Positions 40,821 through 40,828 of a DNA stretch of 40,828 nucleotides are shown here, piece after piece. The stretch comes from Planctomycetaceae bacterium. GTDB lineage: Bacteria; Planctomycetota; Planctomycetia; Planctomycetales; Planctomycetaceae. How positions within the stretch are numbered: position 1 is the stretch's first letter; every line of letters begins with the position of its first letter. The stretch lies in contig SIAF01000004.1 of NCBI GenBank assembly GCA_009691905.1, forward strand, positions 1-40,828, in the 5' to 3' direction. Under the pieces are notes generated by a model, which searched no databases, was not told the origin of the DNA, and saw only the letters and a list, made by a program, of their open reading frames with translations. A program made the translations under genes and the position numbers.

Positions 40821-40828
40821 TGAGAGTA
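40820..40828 (+). CDS. start of a gene cut by the right edge
   Basis: GTG AGA GTA follows AAGGAG at a spacing of 7 bases. Only three codons are visible, so the product is unknown. The gene start is plausible because of the strong RBS and the absence of other coding in the 250 bases before it. Confidence 0.35.

Overview
The window looks like chromosomal DNA of a planctomycete (class Planctomycetia; I cannot fix the genus). The evidence is gene content: a PSCyt1/DUF1549/DUF1553 cytochrome-like protein followed by a DUF1501 Tat-exported protein, an ECF sigma factor coupled to a Ser/Thr kinase with an N-terminal anti-sigma-type zinc finger, a BlaI/BlaR1 pair, a formylmethanofuran dehydrogenase subunit C homologue, an OleC/OleD pair, bacterial PH-domain proteins, and several small secreted or coiled-coil proteins of unknown role. 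The DNA is GC-rich, start codons vary (ATG, GTG, TTG), and palindromic intergenic repeats are dense. I saw no rRNA, complete tRNA, CRISPR array, integrase, transposase or phage gene.

Layout. 0.1-0.3 kb: an intrinsic terminator and a 21-bp remnant of a tRNA 3' end. 0.3-6.2 kb: envelope and metabolic genes (HlyD-type adaptor, LpxL-like acyltransferase, Rieske ferredoxin, chorismate synthase aroC, thioredoxin/YHS protein). 6.2-6.5 kb: a two-and-a-third-unit tandem repeat of hairpins between convergent genes. 6.5-9.4 kb: ECF sigma factor, kinase and a secreted coiled-coil protein on the minus strand. 9.5-11.4 kb: two small membrane proteins around an FGE-like (SUMF1) protein; two gene starts share a duplicated promoter/start module. 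11.4-12.6 kb: no gene, but a cluster of composite palindromes. 12.6-18.1 kb: two PH-domain genes, then the DUF1549/1553 and DUF1501 pair. 18.1-24.6 kb (minus): a sulfotransferase, then a tightly packed pgk-like / fhcC / oleC / oleD operon. 24.8-28.6 kb (minus): BlaR1, BlaI, a degenerate receiver-domain protein and a DUF4058 protein. 28.7-29.8 kb: mnmA. 29.9-34.8 kb (minus): an MMPL/HpnN-like RND transporter, a 55-aa membrane protein missed by the ORF track, and two membrane-anchored coiled-coil proteins. 35.5-40.6 kb (plus): STAS-domain membrane protein, GspE/PilB-type ATPase, alpha/beta hydrolase, small membrane protein, asparagine-synthase-like protein. The last 70 bases hold a strong hairpin that buries the ribosome binding site of a gene starting at the right edge.

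How the genes work together. The sigma/kinase pair (3-bp spacing) and the blaI/blaR1 pair (ATGA overlap) look like self-contained signalling units; the latter has a TTGACA-N17-TATTTA promoter with a TTACA-TT-TGTAA operator in its spacer. The pgk-like/fhcC/oleC/oleD genes are spaced by 5, 12 and 3 bp and are probably co-transcribed, joining a phosphoglycerate kinase homologue, a C1-transfer subunit and two steps of long-chain olefin synthesis, without OleA, OleB or the other Fhc subunits in view. The strongest candidates for something undescribed are this operon, the composite palindromes of the 11.6-12.5 kb region, the duplicated leaderless-type start module at 9.62/10.07 kb, and the RBS-sequestering hairpin at the right edge. 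All functions are read from sequence motifs by eye; no database search was run.
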